This document shows positions 1 through 8,600 of a DNA stretch of 15,122 nt, one piece after another; positions within the stretch are counted from its first letter, which is position 1; the number at the start of each line of letters is the position of its first letter. The notes beneath the pieces were generated by a model. The model did not search any database. It saw only the letters and a program-made list of their open reading frames with translations, and had not been told where the DNA came from. The DNA comes from Opitutia bacterium. Lineage in GTDB: Bacteria > Verrucomicrobiota > Verrucomicrobiia > Opitutales > UBA953. The stretch is from positions 1-15,122 of the forward strand of contig JAJPZB010000166.1 of the NCBI GenBank assembly GCA_021204635.1, read 5' to 3'. The position numbers were made by a program, and so were the translations under genes.

Positions 1-186
1 CCCACCCCCCGTATTTATTTTTATGGCTATGAACGCTTTATCTCTTGGAGTAATGATCTTGGGCACGTTTATTTTTATAATATACATCCCACCACCCCTA
101 TCACGAATGTCAAGAACTTTTCTGCCTCAGTGTTGCGCGAAGCCAAAACTCTTCGCCATGCAGTCGGAGTCGGCGACGGACCTCTT
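1..186. other. Left-edge region with no supported gene
   Basis: No convincing gene is seen here. The stretch lies downstream of the leftward mcrC stop codon. It is AT-rich at its left end and holds two copies of TTTATTTTTAT (14-24 and 68-78) and two C-rich patches (1-10 and 88-98), so it is a loosely repetitive non-coding spacer. A TTGACA hexamer is present on the minus strand (113-108), but no well-spaced -10 box follows it. No clear hairpin terminator for mcrC was found by eye. Confidence 0.5.
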
Positions 187-1278
187 CTACGAGATCTCCG
201 TTTGTGGCGAGGTCAAAAAATCTGATGCGATTTTGTCAAGTTGGTCCCGTATTTTTTGAAAATCGCAATTGAGGTCGAGGGAGCGGACATCGATTCGGTT
301 GCCGCTCATTTTGTATGACACATCCGGTTGGATTAGTTCGGATGTCTTCGCATAGAGTAGCATCCCCGAAACCACAGGCGCTCGCCTGGTTCCCTTGCCC
401 AACGCCGTGGTCTTGTTTTTCACATATGCAAAAATTTGGTATAAATTATTGGAATGGATTTTCGGGGCAGAGAAGCGAGTTTGAGTGGTGTGACTGTAAT
501 ATTTGGTATCAATGATAAGGAATTTTTTCTCCGATTTGTCAGAAAGAGTGATGTCGCTTTGCATTGTTGGGAGCATTGTCGTTACTCCATCGTCCACATC
601 CCAAGGGATTTGCGCCGGGTAGGCATTGATGTTTTCTTGGAATTCCTTGCGATAATATTCCAACACGAATTTTTCATACAATCTGCTTATGCATTGGTCG
701 TCCACGAAAGACGCGAGGCGATATTCCCCGCTTGATTCGCTTGGCAACATCCCTTTCAAGACGAGGTTGCATAAGGCGATCAGAATCTGATAGGTTTGGC
801 TGTTTCTGTGGAAACGAACATTCGCCCAAGGGATTTTTTGGGGATCGAGCTCTGACACTCCGGAGAAATACATCATCTCTTTTTTCAGAATGTCTTTATA
901 TTTTTTCTCCACTTCGTCGGAGCGAAGCAAGAGCATTACTGTTGTTTTAAGAATCTGATTAAGTATGGTGTTCTCTCTTAACACGTCGTGTTCGCATTTC
1001 AAAAGCAGGCGATGTGCAATTTTATGGTGGATGCTTTCAGGGATATTAATTTTGCCGCGTAAGGTCGCCAAATCTTCCGATTCTTCAATATATTCACGGT
1101 AGAGACCTTGCTTGATTTGTGACTTTATGCCGTTGCCAAGTATAGCTGCAAATAGGTCATGAATCTTATCGAACTTTTCTGTTTCGATATTTACAAGATC
1201 TAAGCGGTTTAGCGCATGGAACGCATAAGCCAGCATGTGGTAAATATTTTTTATCGGGATATTTTTATTTTGCCCCAT
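187..1278 (-). CDS. mcrC: McrC: nuclease subunit of McrBC modification-dependent restriction enzyme
   Basis: McrC partners the McrB GTPase to cleave DNA that carries modified cytosines. The 363-residue protein (from the start chosen here) has the family's PD-(D/E)xK nuclease core near two thirds of its length: Asp242 in MQSDITL, then Asp257 and Lys259 in LIIDTKYY, followed by a helix with NLYQIFAY (Gln281). The N-terminal part, with PIKNIYHMLAYAF and the LRGKI segment, is also typical of McrC. I chose the ATG at 1278 because the family-like sequence begins right after it. The frame is open back to an upstream ATG at 1326. With this start the gene overlaps the end of mcrB by 14 bases, so the two are translationally coupled. 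All nuclease residues are present and the frame is intact. The gene is AT-rich compared with the hisC block. Confidence 0.9.
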   Translation of the reverse strand: MGQNKNIPIKNIYHMLAYAFHALNRLDLVNIETEKFDKIHDLFAAILGNGIKSQIKQGLYREYIEESEDLATLRGKINIPESIHHKIAHRLLLKCEHDVLRENTILNQILKTTVMLLLRSDEVEKKYKDILKKEMMYFSGVSELDPQKIPWANVRFHRNSQTYQILIALCNLVLKGMLPSESSGEYRLASFVDDQCISRLYEKFVLEYYRKEFQENINAYPAQIPWDVDDGVTTMLPTMQSDITLSDKSEKKFLIIDTKYYSHTTQTRFSAPKIHSNNLYQIFAYVKNKTTALGKGTRRAPVVSGMLLYAKTSELIQPDVSYKMSGNRIDVRSLDLNCDFQKIRDQLDKIASDFLTSPQTEIS

Positions 1279-2194
1279 CTTCAAATATCCCATGCAAGCT
1301 ATTAGCCCATTTCTGATATTTTTCATCGGCGTCGAACCAATATTCTGCCAACATGGGCAAAATTTCGTAATCTACGACGTTAAGCATTTTTTCATCCGTA
1401 CATTCTTCCCAATTGCAGAAATAACTGTGTCCAATGCAAAATCCTTTGCCGATATCTGCCGAGATCTCCCCGTTCAGTTTCTTAATTTGTTCAATCAACG
1501 ATGTGAATTTGCTATTGTTTAGCTTTGCCGCATATTTTTTGAATCCGTCGGAATCAAATGCGGATTCCATGTTGATGAAGCAGAATCTGCGTCGCAGGGC
1601 GTAGTCGATCATCGCGAGACTTCTGTCGGCGGTGTTCATCGTTCCGATGACGTACAGATTCTCCGACACACTAAACAATTCCCCCGTATAGACAAGTTTC
1701 GTTTCCTCGCCGCGGTGGTCGTTTTCGATTAGCATTAGGAGTTCACCGAAAATCTTGCTTATGTTTCCCCTGTTGAGTTCGTCAATGATAAAGAAGAAGT
1801 CTTTTTTGGGATTTTCGGACGCCTTTTTACAAAAATTGTAAAATATTCCCTTGGTTAGAGTGAATCCGTCTTTGACCGGCTTGTACCCCATCATGAAATC
1901 TTCGTAAGAATAACTCTGGTGGAATTGCACAAATTCAATTCTGTCATCATCTTTTTCCCCCATAATAGCGTAAGCTAACCGCTTCGCAGCAAATGTTTTT
2001 CCAACGCCTGGTGCGCCTTGCAGAATGATATTTTTTTTGTGGCTTAGCACCGATACCATCCGTGTGTATTCTTTTCCGCTTACATACACGTCTTCCAAAA
2101 AGTTTTTTACATCATATTTGGCGTTTTTCGTGCTTAGGTTTTTGTTGGCGTCATGGATTAACCCTCTTATTATTTCATACTCGTCTTTTGTCAA
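1265..2194 (-). CDS. mcrB: McrB GTPase/AAA+ motor, lacking its N-terminal DNA-reading domain in this frame
   Basis: McrB is the GTP-hydrolysing AAA+ ring that moves on DNA and activates McrC. Visible motifs are the Walker A loop GAPGVGKT (residues 60-67), the Walker B FFFIIDEL (about 133-140) running into the McrB-typical NRGNISKIFGEL, the McrB signature MNTADRS (about 186-192), and an arginine-rich YALRRRF (about 198-204). The 309-residue frame starts at a TTG (2194) with no good ribosome binding site. Upstream, the same frame continues without a gap into the EVE-domain frame, interrupted only by one TAA at 2222-2224. The N-terminal 50 residues (TKDEYEIIRGLIHDANK and on) resemble the linker of full-length EVE-McrB proteins as I recall them. 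The ATPase may therefore be made by reinitiation at the TTG, by readthrough, or hardly at all. The motor domain itself looks undamaged. Confidence 0.85.
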   Translation of the reverse strand: MTKDEYEIIRGLIHDANKNLSTKNAKYDVKNFLEDVYVSGKEYTRMVSVLSHKKNIILQGAPGVGKTFAAKRLAYAIMGEKDDDRIEFVQFHQSYSYEDFMMGYKPVKDGFTLTKGIFYNFCKKASENPKKDFFFIIDELNRGNISKIFGELLMLIENDHRGEETKLVYTGELFSVSENLYVIGTMNTADRSLAMIDYALRRRFCFINMESAFDSDGFKKYAAKLNNSKFTSLIEQIKKLNGEISADIGKGFCIGHSYFCNWEECTDEKMLNVVDYEILPMLAEYWFDADEKYQKWANSLHGIFEDGAK

Positions 2195-2221
2195 TTCGGA
2201 TAGGCAGTAGCGCTTGTTGAT

Positions 2222-2596
2222 TTAGCTTAAAACTTTTTCCAATCCATTGGTTGTTTTTATTTTCTCATAACTTATAGGAGAGGGGAAGCGATCCGTTACC
2301 TTGCATGAAAGGTCGTCGTTCTCAGGTTTTTCTATTACTTCGCATTTTGCTATGATTTTCTTGGTAGGAGTTGATTCATATCCTATTACGATGTCTCCTT
2401 TTTTCGCGTCTTTGAAACTCTGAAAAAGAGAACGTTTCCTATTTTTGTCGTTGTGAGAGTTGTAAACAAATTCCTCACCCGTGGCAGGTATCTTGAATAT
2501 CTCGGGGCTGAATACCATAAACCAAAACCGTTGCTCGTTCCCTCGCTGCAAATTGCGTTTTGTTGCGTTATCCGTTTTTCTTTTTTTGTCATCCAT
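2222..2596 (-). CDS. EVE-like modified-DNA-reading domain, 5' part of a split mcrB
   Basis: This encodes a 124-residue protein with the look of an EVE/PUA-like domain, a fold that flips out and reads modified bases. It has an aromatic start EQRFWFMVFSPEIF (21-34), the core strand KKGDIVIGYES (65-75) and then KKIIAKCEVIEK (79-90). In many McrB homologues this domain is fused directly to the AAA+ motor. Here it ends in TAA, and the next codon in the same frame starts the linker that leads into McrB. I chose the ATG at 2596; the frame is open further upstream to 2722, but that extension is basic, low in family character and overlaps the promoter. There is no strong Shine-Dalgarno sequence. Function without the motor would be binding only. 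The EVE assignment is by pattern and recall, not by search. Confidence 0.75.
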   Translation of the reverse strand: MDDKKRKTDNATKRNLQRGNEQRFWFMVFSPEIFKIPATGEEFVYNSHNDKNRKRSLFQSFKDAKKGDIVIGYESTPTKKIIAKCEVIEKPENDDLSCKVTDRFPSPISYEKIKTTNGLEKVLS

Positions 2597-2651
2597 AGTT
2601 GGCAAATTTTGTGTGTTGTGGGTTTTATGTGACAATCTTGCAGGACTTCTG

Positions 2652-2679
2652 CTTTTATTCCTCGTTGAACAAATGTCAA
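2652..2679 (-). promoter_or_regulatory. Predicted sigma-70-type promoter of the mcr operon
   Basis: Read on the minus strand, TTGACA (2679-2674) is followed after 16 bases by TAAAAG (2657-2652). The first is a perfect -35 hexamer and the second matches 4 of 6 positions of the -10 consensus. Transcription would start near 2645, giving a leader of about 50 bases before the ATG at 2596. This position also argues against the longer upstream start of the EVE frame. Confidence 0.5.
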
Positions 2680-2800
2680 GAGCGATGTGCTCCAATTCCG
2701 GGCACTCTTTTCGTCGGCGCAACTGAGGGCGGCAATATTAGTTCCCGTGCGTCTTTTCATTGCGGGGGCGGTGGCAAAATACCACAATGGTCTGCAATTT

Positions 2801-3901
2801 ATGCCGATTTCATACACAGAGCTTGCGAACAAGGTCGTGAGCAAAATGCCGGTTTACGAGCCCGGTAAACCGATTGAATACGTCGCGCGGGAATTCGGAA
2901 TTGAGCCTGCCGACATCGTGAAAATGGCGTCGAACGAGAATCCGTTCGGCGCGTCGCCGAAGGCGCTCGCTGCAGTGCGAGCAATGCTCGACGGGGTGAA
3001 CATGTATCCCGATGGCGGTGCGATTGCGCTTCGGGATCGTTTGGCGAAACGTTGGAATTTGGCGCCGGAGCAGTTTTTCATCGGGAACGGTTCCAACGAA
3101 GCTCTGATGATTCTCGGGCAGACATTTTTGAACGAAGATTGCGAGGTAATTTACGGCGACAAGTCCTTTGTCGTTTACAAAATCGCGACAACGCTTGCCG
3201 GCGCCAAGGCAGTCCCCGTGCCGATGCCGAATTTCCAAACGGATTTGAAGGCAATGCGCGCCGCCGTGACCGAGAAAACCCGCGTCATTTTCATCACAAA
3301 TCCGAACAATCCGCAGGGCACGGTTTGCGACCCCGCCGAGCTTTTGCAGTTTGCGGAAAGCTTGCCCGACCACGTCATTCTCGTCCTCGACGAGGCGTAT
3401 GCGGAATTCACAGACCAAATCGCCGACATGCGCCCGCTCATCGCGCGCGGCAAAAAAGTCGTGGTCACGCGCACATTTTCTAAGCTCTACGGCCTCGCGG
3501 GTTTCCGCATCGGATACATGTTTGGTTCGGCGGAAGTCATCGGGCTGATGAACCGCGTCCGCCAGCCGTTCAACTCGAACTTGCCGGCGCAAGTTGCCGC
3601 ACTCGCAGCTCTCGATGACACCGAATTTGTCGAAAAAACGCTGCGCGGAAACGCCGCCGGAGTGGCGCAACTTTACAAGGGCTTCGACGCTCTCGGGCTG
3701 AAATACGTCCCGACGCACGCAAACTTCATGCTCGTTGAAATCGATGATGCAGCCGGCGTCTTTGTCGAGCTCGAAAAGCGCGGCATAATTGTGCGCCCGA
3801 TGAAGGGCTACGGCATGCTTCACCACCTGCGCGTGACTGTCGGCACGGCAGAGCAGAACGAGCGCCTACTCGCCGCGCTCAAAGAAATTCTCGGGAAATA
3901 A
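2801..3901 (+). CDS. hisC: Histidinol-phosphate aminotransferase
   Basis: HisC transfers the amino group from glutamate to imidazole-acetol phosphate in histidine synthesis, using pyridoxal phosphate (PLP) in the cytoplasm. The 366-residue protein is of normal length. It has the class I/II aminotransferase pattern: SNENPFG (44-50), NPNNPQGT (167-174), LDEAYAEF with Asp197 that contacts the PLP ring nitrogen, TRTFSKLYGLAG with the PLP lysine Lys228, FRIGY with Arg236, and the substrate-carboxylate arginine in LRVTVGT (Arg344). I chose the ATG at 2801 because MPISYTELANKVV is a natural HisC N-terminus; the frame is open further upstream to 2687 without family character. The gene is GC-rich (35 of 60 bases over 3601-3660), unlike the AT-rich genes on either side of the host block. 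No other his genes are in view, so it is a stand-alone copy here. Confidence 0.93.
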   Translation: MPISYTELANKVVSKMPVYEPGKPIEYVAREFGIEPADIVKMASNENPFGASPKALAAVRAMLDGVNMYPDGGAIALRDRLAKRWNLAPEQFFIGNGSNEALMILGQTFLNEDCEVIYGDKSFVVYKIATTLAGAKAVPVPMPNFQTDLKAMRAAVTEKTRVIFITNPNNPQGTVCDPAELLQFAESLPDHVILVLDEAYAEFTDQIADMRPLIARGKKVVVTRTFSKLYGLAGFRIGYMFGSAEVIGLMNRVRQPFNSNLPAQVAALAALDDTEFVEKTLRGNAAGVAQLYKGFDALGLKYVPTHANFMLVEIDDAAGVFVELEKRGIIVRPMKGYGMLHHLRVTVGTAEQNERLLAALKEILGK

Positions 3902-3943
3902 CGCGGCGATAGTTTTTCGGCTTTCAACTCAAAAAATCTTTCT

Positions 3944-5533
3944 ATGATCGGATTCTTTCAAAACACAATGGCGAAGCACCACCGGCTCATGTTCGGCTTG
4001 CTTCTCGTTATAATCGTCGTCTCGTTTGTGTTTTATACCGGCAGCGGCAGCGCGATGGATTTGCTCGGCATGAGCCGCTCGCCGGCGATTTGCGGCGTGA
4101 AACTGAACAGCTCCGACGTCGCGGTTTATCGCTATGGCGTCGCGCTCAGAAGCGGCGGCGAAGTGCCCGCGAATGCTCTCGCGCAGCGAATCGTTTTGGT
4201 GAAACTCGCCGAAAAATACCAAATTCCGAACCCGACGCAGGAAGAATTTGACGCATACCTGAAACGCAATTTTTCCGATTCCACGGGAACGTTCCGCCCC
4301 GAATACATCACGCTCATAATGCGCCGCTACGGCATGAACGAGGAAATGTTCAAGAGCGTTTTTGTGCACTCGATAAAAATCGACAAACTCTTCGAAATGT
4401 TTTCCGCCGCGCCCGCGATGCTCGATTCCGAGGCGCTTTTGATCTGTCGCGAAATTCAGACAGAGTGGACGATTCAGGCGGCGCGGACGTCGTTGGATAA
4501 ATTCAAGTTCGACGACGAACCGTCTGATGAGGAATTGCAGAAATTCTACGACGCTCGCAGCGCGAATTATCGCATCGCGCCCCTCGTAAAACTCTCCTAC
4601 GCAGTCGTGAAGCCGAGCGCAGAAACGCGCGCCGCCGTCGGCGAACCGCAGGACAGCGAACTCCGGACCTTTATCCGCGCCCGCGTTGGCGCCAATGGCG
4701 ACGTGGAGGGCGAGATTGCCGCCAACCGCAACAAGTGGGTTGCCGCGTGGAAAGAAGACAGGATCTCCGTGGAAACGGCGTCATCCGTTTCCGACATGCT
4801 TGCCGACGTTCTCGCGCAAGATGTGGTGAATCCCGAACTGCCGAATTTCGCCGACGCTGTGAAAAAATCCGGCTTGGAGTTTGTCGAAATTCCGGCGTTC
4901 CCGCGCGACGAAATCCCGCAAAACACCGCTGTCCCTGCAGAAATCCTGACGAGCGCCGTCGCGTCTCTAAACTCCACGCTTTGGCGCACCGACGCAATTC
5001 CGAGCGGCGAAAACGCCGTTGTCGTGCTCTTCCGCGGCGACGAACCGGCGCGCGTGCCCGAACTCGCGGAAGTCCGCGATAAGGTTGTTGCCGATTGGAA
5101 AGCCGCAACGCGCGAAGAAAAATTTTCCAAACACGCCGACGAGATTGGCGCCGAACTGAAGAAGATTGTCGCCGACGGGAAAGATTTCGTTTCGGCGGCG
5201 TCCGACCTCGGTTTGTCCGTCTTCCCTGTGCCTGCGTTCACGTCGCAAAATGTGCCGGAAGAATTGCAGGGTGGCGGCGCTTCGATTATCGACGCGTTGA
5301 AAGCGGCTCCCGTCAAGTCTGTCACAGATCCGGTTCGCGTCGGGAACGAAGTCGTTTTCGCATACGCGCTGAAAAAATCAGTTCCGCAGATCGACGAAAA
5401 TTCCGAGAATTTCAAGATGGTCGCCGGCTACCTCGGGGCGCGCCGCACATACGCCGCGCTCGACGTCCAGCTTTCTGTTCTCATCTCCGAGGAACTCGCG
5501 AAGTCCCGCGTGGCGCTTCCCGACGACGAGTAG
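3944..5533 (+). CDS. SurA/PpiD-like membrane-anchored periplasmic chaperone
   Basis: This 529-residue protein has a short basic N-terminus, one membrane helix (LMFGLLLVIIVVSFVF, about 15-30) and a long, mostly helical, charged periplasmic part, which is the layout of PpiD-type folding factors. Residues around 75-170 (IVLVKLAEKYQIPNPTQEEFDAYL, written here in outline only, then the RRYGMNEEMFKSVFVHSIKIDKLF region) look like a SurA N-terminal chaperone domain. Residues about 190-215 (PSDEELQKFYDARSANYRI) match the segment that usually precedes a parvulin isomerase domain. I do not see the glycine-rich parvulin core itself, so it may be a chaperone without isomerase activity. It lies 42 bases after hisC on the same strand and may be co-transcribed. 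It could also be annotated simply as a SurA N-terminal domain protein. Confidence 0.72.
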   Translation: MIGFFQNTMAKHHRLMFGLLLVIIVVSFVFYTGSGSAMDLLGMSRSPAICGVKLNSSDVAVYRYGVALRSGGEVPANALAQRIVLVKLAEKYQIPNPTQEEFDAYLKRNFSDSTGTFRPEYITLIMRRYGMNEEMFKSVFVHSIKIDKLFEMFSAAPAMLDSEALLICREIQTEWTIQAARTSLDKFKFDDEPSDEELQKFYDARSANYRIAPLVKLSYAVVKPSAETRAAVGEPQDSELRTFIRARVGANGDVEGEIAANRNKWVAAWKEDRISVETASSVSDMLADVLAQDVVNPELPNFADAVKKSGLEFVEIPAFPRDEIPQNTAVPAEILTSAVASLNSTLWRTDAIPSGENAVVVLFRGDEPARVPELAEVRDKVVADWKAATREEKFSKHADEIGAELKKIVADGKDFVSAASDLGLSVFPVPAFTSQNVPEELQGGGASIIDALKAAPVKSVTDPVRVGNEVVFAYALKKSVPQIDENSENFKMVAGYLGARRTYAALDVQLSVLISEELAKSRVALPDDE

Positions 5534-5550
5534 GAGCCTCGGCTCGCGCA

Positions 5551-5585
5551 TTGTTGTCGCCACCACAATCCCGCCGCGACAACAA
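5551..5585 (+). terminator. Hairpin between the PpiD-like gene and the beta-galactosidase gene
   Basis: TTGTTGTCGC (5551-5560) and GCGACAACAA (5576-5585) form a perfect 10-base-pair stem around a 15-base loop. A run of five T lies at 5594-5598, nine bases after the stem, so this is either an imperfect intrinsic terminator for the upstream gene or a structured 5' leader of the beta-galactosidase gene, whose ATG is at 5608. Its loop and right arm carry a sequence found again after the beta-galactosidase gene. Confidence 0.5.
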
Positions 5586-5607
5586 ACAGAAAATTTTTGC
5601 CACAACA

Positions 5608-8600
5608 ATGATGAAATACGCCAAAAAAATTGCCTCCGTGTGCGCGAGTATCGCCGTTGTCGTAGCGATCTGCGCCTGTTCGGACGAAAAGGAAGCCGAC
5701 AACGACGAAATGTCTGTGTCGCGGGAAACCTTCGATTTCGACTGGAAATTTGCCAAGTTCGGAAAGTTCGACGACTGCGTCGCGAAGGAAGAACCAGGTG
5801 CGCCGGCAAAGCTTGGAACGGCGAGTTCGCAGGAGGAGAAAAATCCGGCGTGGCATGCCTTTGACGGAGATCCGGAAACGCGCTGGTGCGCTGCAGGGCG
5901 CATTCCTGCCTCGCTCACGATAGACCTCGGTCGCGTGCGCGAAGTCGGCAGTTCCAAAATTATCTGGGAGCAGCAGGCAAATTATCGCTACAAAATTTCC
6001 GTTTCCGACGACGGCGAAAATTGGGAGGTGCTCGTTGACCGGAGCGAGAAAAATGCGCCCGAAAAAGAAAACACCGATTCGCTTTCGTCGCGCGCATTTC
6101 GCTATGCCAAAATTGATGTCCAACCCGCCGGCAACGCGTGGCCGAGCATTTGCGAGTGGACGTTTTTCTCCGGCGCCGGTGCGAAGGTTGTTCCGGAAGT
6201 GAGCGGTGACAATGGCAAAAAGGCGTACGACATCGATTTCGACGATTTTACGTGGCGCGCGATTGACCTGCCTCACGACTGGGGCGTGGAAAGCCGCTTT
6301 CTGCCGAGCGAGCCAAATCAAACTGCCTCGCTCCCGTGGAATGCCGTGGGCTGGTATCGCAAAGAGTTTTTCGTTCCGGAAGAAAAAGCCGGCAAGAAAT
6401 TTTACATCGATTTCGACGGCGTGATGATGACGCCGAAAGTCTATGTGAACGGCAAACTCGCAGGGGAATGGGCATACGGCTACAGCTCGTTCCGCGTCGA
6501 TATCACTCCGTTCTTGAAGTTCGGCGAGAAAAATCTCGTCGCCGTCCGAGCGGAAAATCTGCCCGATTCCACGCGATGGTATCCGGGCGCGGGAATATAT
6601 CGCCACACATGGCTCGTCGAAAAAAATCCCGTTCATATCGCGAACTGGGGCGTTTACGTGACAACCCCGACAATCTCGGGAATCCAAAAAATCGACGGGA
6701 AATTCTTCGCAACGGACGCAGAAATTTCAGTCGCGACCGAGGTCGAAAACGATTGTGGTGGCAACAATGCGCCCGCCATCACAATCTCGCAAAAAATTGT
6801 GCGCGACGGGAAAGACGTGTGCACGCTCGCGCAGAACGGCGCAGGCGTGGCGACGGGCTCGATCAAAAACGCCGAGCTTTGGGACGTGGAAAATCCTGCG
6901 CTTTACACGCTCGTCACCGAAGTCTTTGCCGGTGGCAAACTCGTCGATCGCGAGGAAACCGTTTTCGGGATTCGCAAGATTGAGTGGAAGCCGGACGGAT
7001 TTTACCTGAATAACCGCCGCTTGCAGATAAAAGGCGTGTGCCAGCACCACGACTTGGGGCCGCTCGGCAGCGCGGTGCACGAACGCGCGATTGAGCGCCA
7101 GATTGAAATTTTGAAATCATTTGGCGTGAATGCGATCCGCACGTCGCATAACCCGCCGGCACCCGAATTGCTCAAACTTTGCGACCGCATGGGCGTTCTC
7201 GTTGACGACGAACTCTTCGATTGCTGGAAATATCTCAAAGAAGGCAAGAAAAACGGCTACAACCTTTTTTGGAACGATTGGCGCGAACGCGATGTAGCAA
7301 ATTTCATCCTCCGCGATCGCAACCACCCGAGCGTCGTGATTTGGAGTCTCGGGAACGAGATCGAAGAGCAGGGGCGCAGCGACGGTCCGGCGCTCGCCCG
7401 CGAACTTTCAAACCTCGTAAAGTCGCACGACAAGACGCGGCCCGTCGCCGCCGGCTGCAACGATCTCGCCGCTTCGTGGAACGGCTTCGGCAACGAACTC
7501 GACGTTTACGGCTTCAACTACAAGCCAAATAACTACACGGATTTCGCAAACAAAAACCCGGGAAAGCCTTTCTTCGGCACAGAGACTTCGTCGTGCGTCA
7601 GCACTCGCGGGTTTTACTCGTTCCCGCAAGACGGCGATTTCGAGAAGTTTTGGAAGCGCAATTTCTGCGACAATCTCGCCATTTGCCAGGTCAGCGATTA
7701 TGGCATATACGCCCCGGGCTGGGCATATGCGCCCGACGTCGAATTTGCCGCGCTCGAGGACGAACCGCGCGTTGCCGGCGAGTTTGTCTGGTGCGGGTTC
7801 GATTATCTCGGAGAACCCACGCCGTGGAACCTCGGTCGCAAACCGGCAAACGACTTCCGAGGCGCCTCGCCGGAGGAAATCGCGAAGCTCAAAGCTGAAA
7901 TGGAAGAAATTTTGAAGCAGGGCACGCCGTCGCGGAGTTCGTATTTCGGGATCGTCGATTTGTGCGGATTTCGCAAAGACCGTGCGTATCTCTACCAGTC
8001 GCACTGGTTGCCCGACGTGCCGATGGCGCACATTCTCCCGCATTGGAACTGGCAAGGTTCGCGCGACGGACTGCCGACGCCGGTGATGGTCTATACGAGC
8101 GGGGATTCTGCCGAACTGTTCCTCAACGGAAAATCTCTCGGGAAGCGCGTGAAAAAAGCCGGCGCAAAACTCACCGGAAAAGATTTGAACGGGGATTTAC
8201 GGGAACGCTTCCGCCTCGTTTGGATGGATGTAAAATATGAGCCCGGCATTCTCGAAGTTGTCGCATACAAAAATGGCAAAGAATGGGCGCGCGACAAAGT
8301 GGAAACAACCGGCGCCCCCACGACATTCACTTTGGAAGCCGACCGCGATACCATTTGTGGCGATGGTCGCGACTTGTCGTATATCACTGTTTCCGTTTGC
8401 GACAACAAAGGCCGTGTCGTGCCTACCGCAACAAACCTATTCAAGTTCTCCGCGACAGGAAGCGCGGAGATTGTTGGGATTTGCAACGGCGACCCAACCG
8501 ACCACCGTTCAATGAAGGGTAGCGAAATGCCCGCATTTGCAGGTCTTGCACAAGTTGTCGTGCGTGGAAGGCGAGATTGCTCCGGTCCCGCAGAGATTGT

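Noticed and set aside
81..113. Minus-strand TTGACA (113-108) with AT-rich sequence further left, as a promoter reading off the left edge
   Set aside because: The nearest -10-like sequence is 23 bases away, too far for a standard promoter.
23..259. Small plus-strand frame at the left edge
   Set aside because: It runs over the 3' end of mcrC on the opposite strand, crosses repetitive AT-rich DNA and has no recognisable domain.
2758..2790. Imperfect hairpin CATTG...TGG/CCA...CAATG in front of hisC as a riboswitch or attenuator
   Set aside because: There is a large bulge, no His-rich leader peptide and no terminator partner, so a regulatory call is not supported.
2687..2800. N-terminal extension of hisC from an ATG at 2687
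   Set aside because: The extra 38 residues are not HisC-like and would overlap the leftward mcr promoter; the ATG at 2801 fits the family.
2810..3826. Long open frame of 338 codons antisense to hisC
   Set aside because: It is a shadow of GC-rich codon use in hisC: the sense frame has every aminotransferase motif, and the antisense protein has no recognisable family pattern.
5095..5607. Upstream extension of the beta-galactosidase frame
   Set aside because: It overlaps the PpiD-like gene in another frame and is Arg-rich without domain character, whereas a lipoprotein signal peptide begins exactly at 5608.
5428..6687. Long antisense frame of 419 codons under the beta-galactosidase gene and the end of the previous gene
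   Set aside because: The sense strand encodes clear GH2 and discoidin domains. The antisense product is Arg-rich without any motif, typical of a mirror frame in GC-rich DNA.
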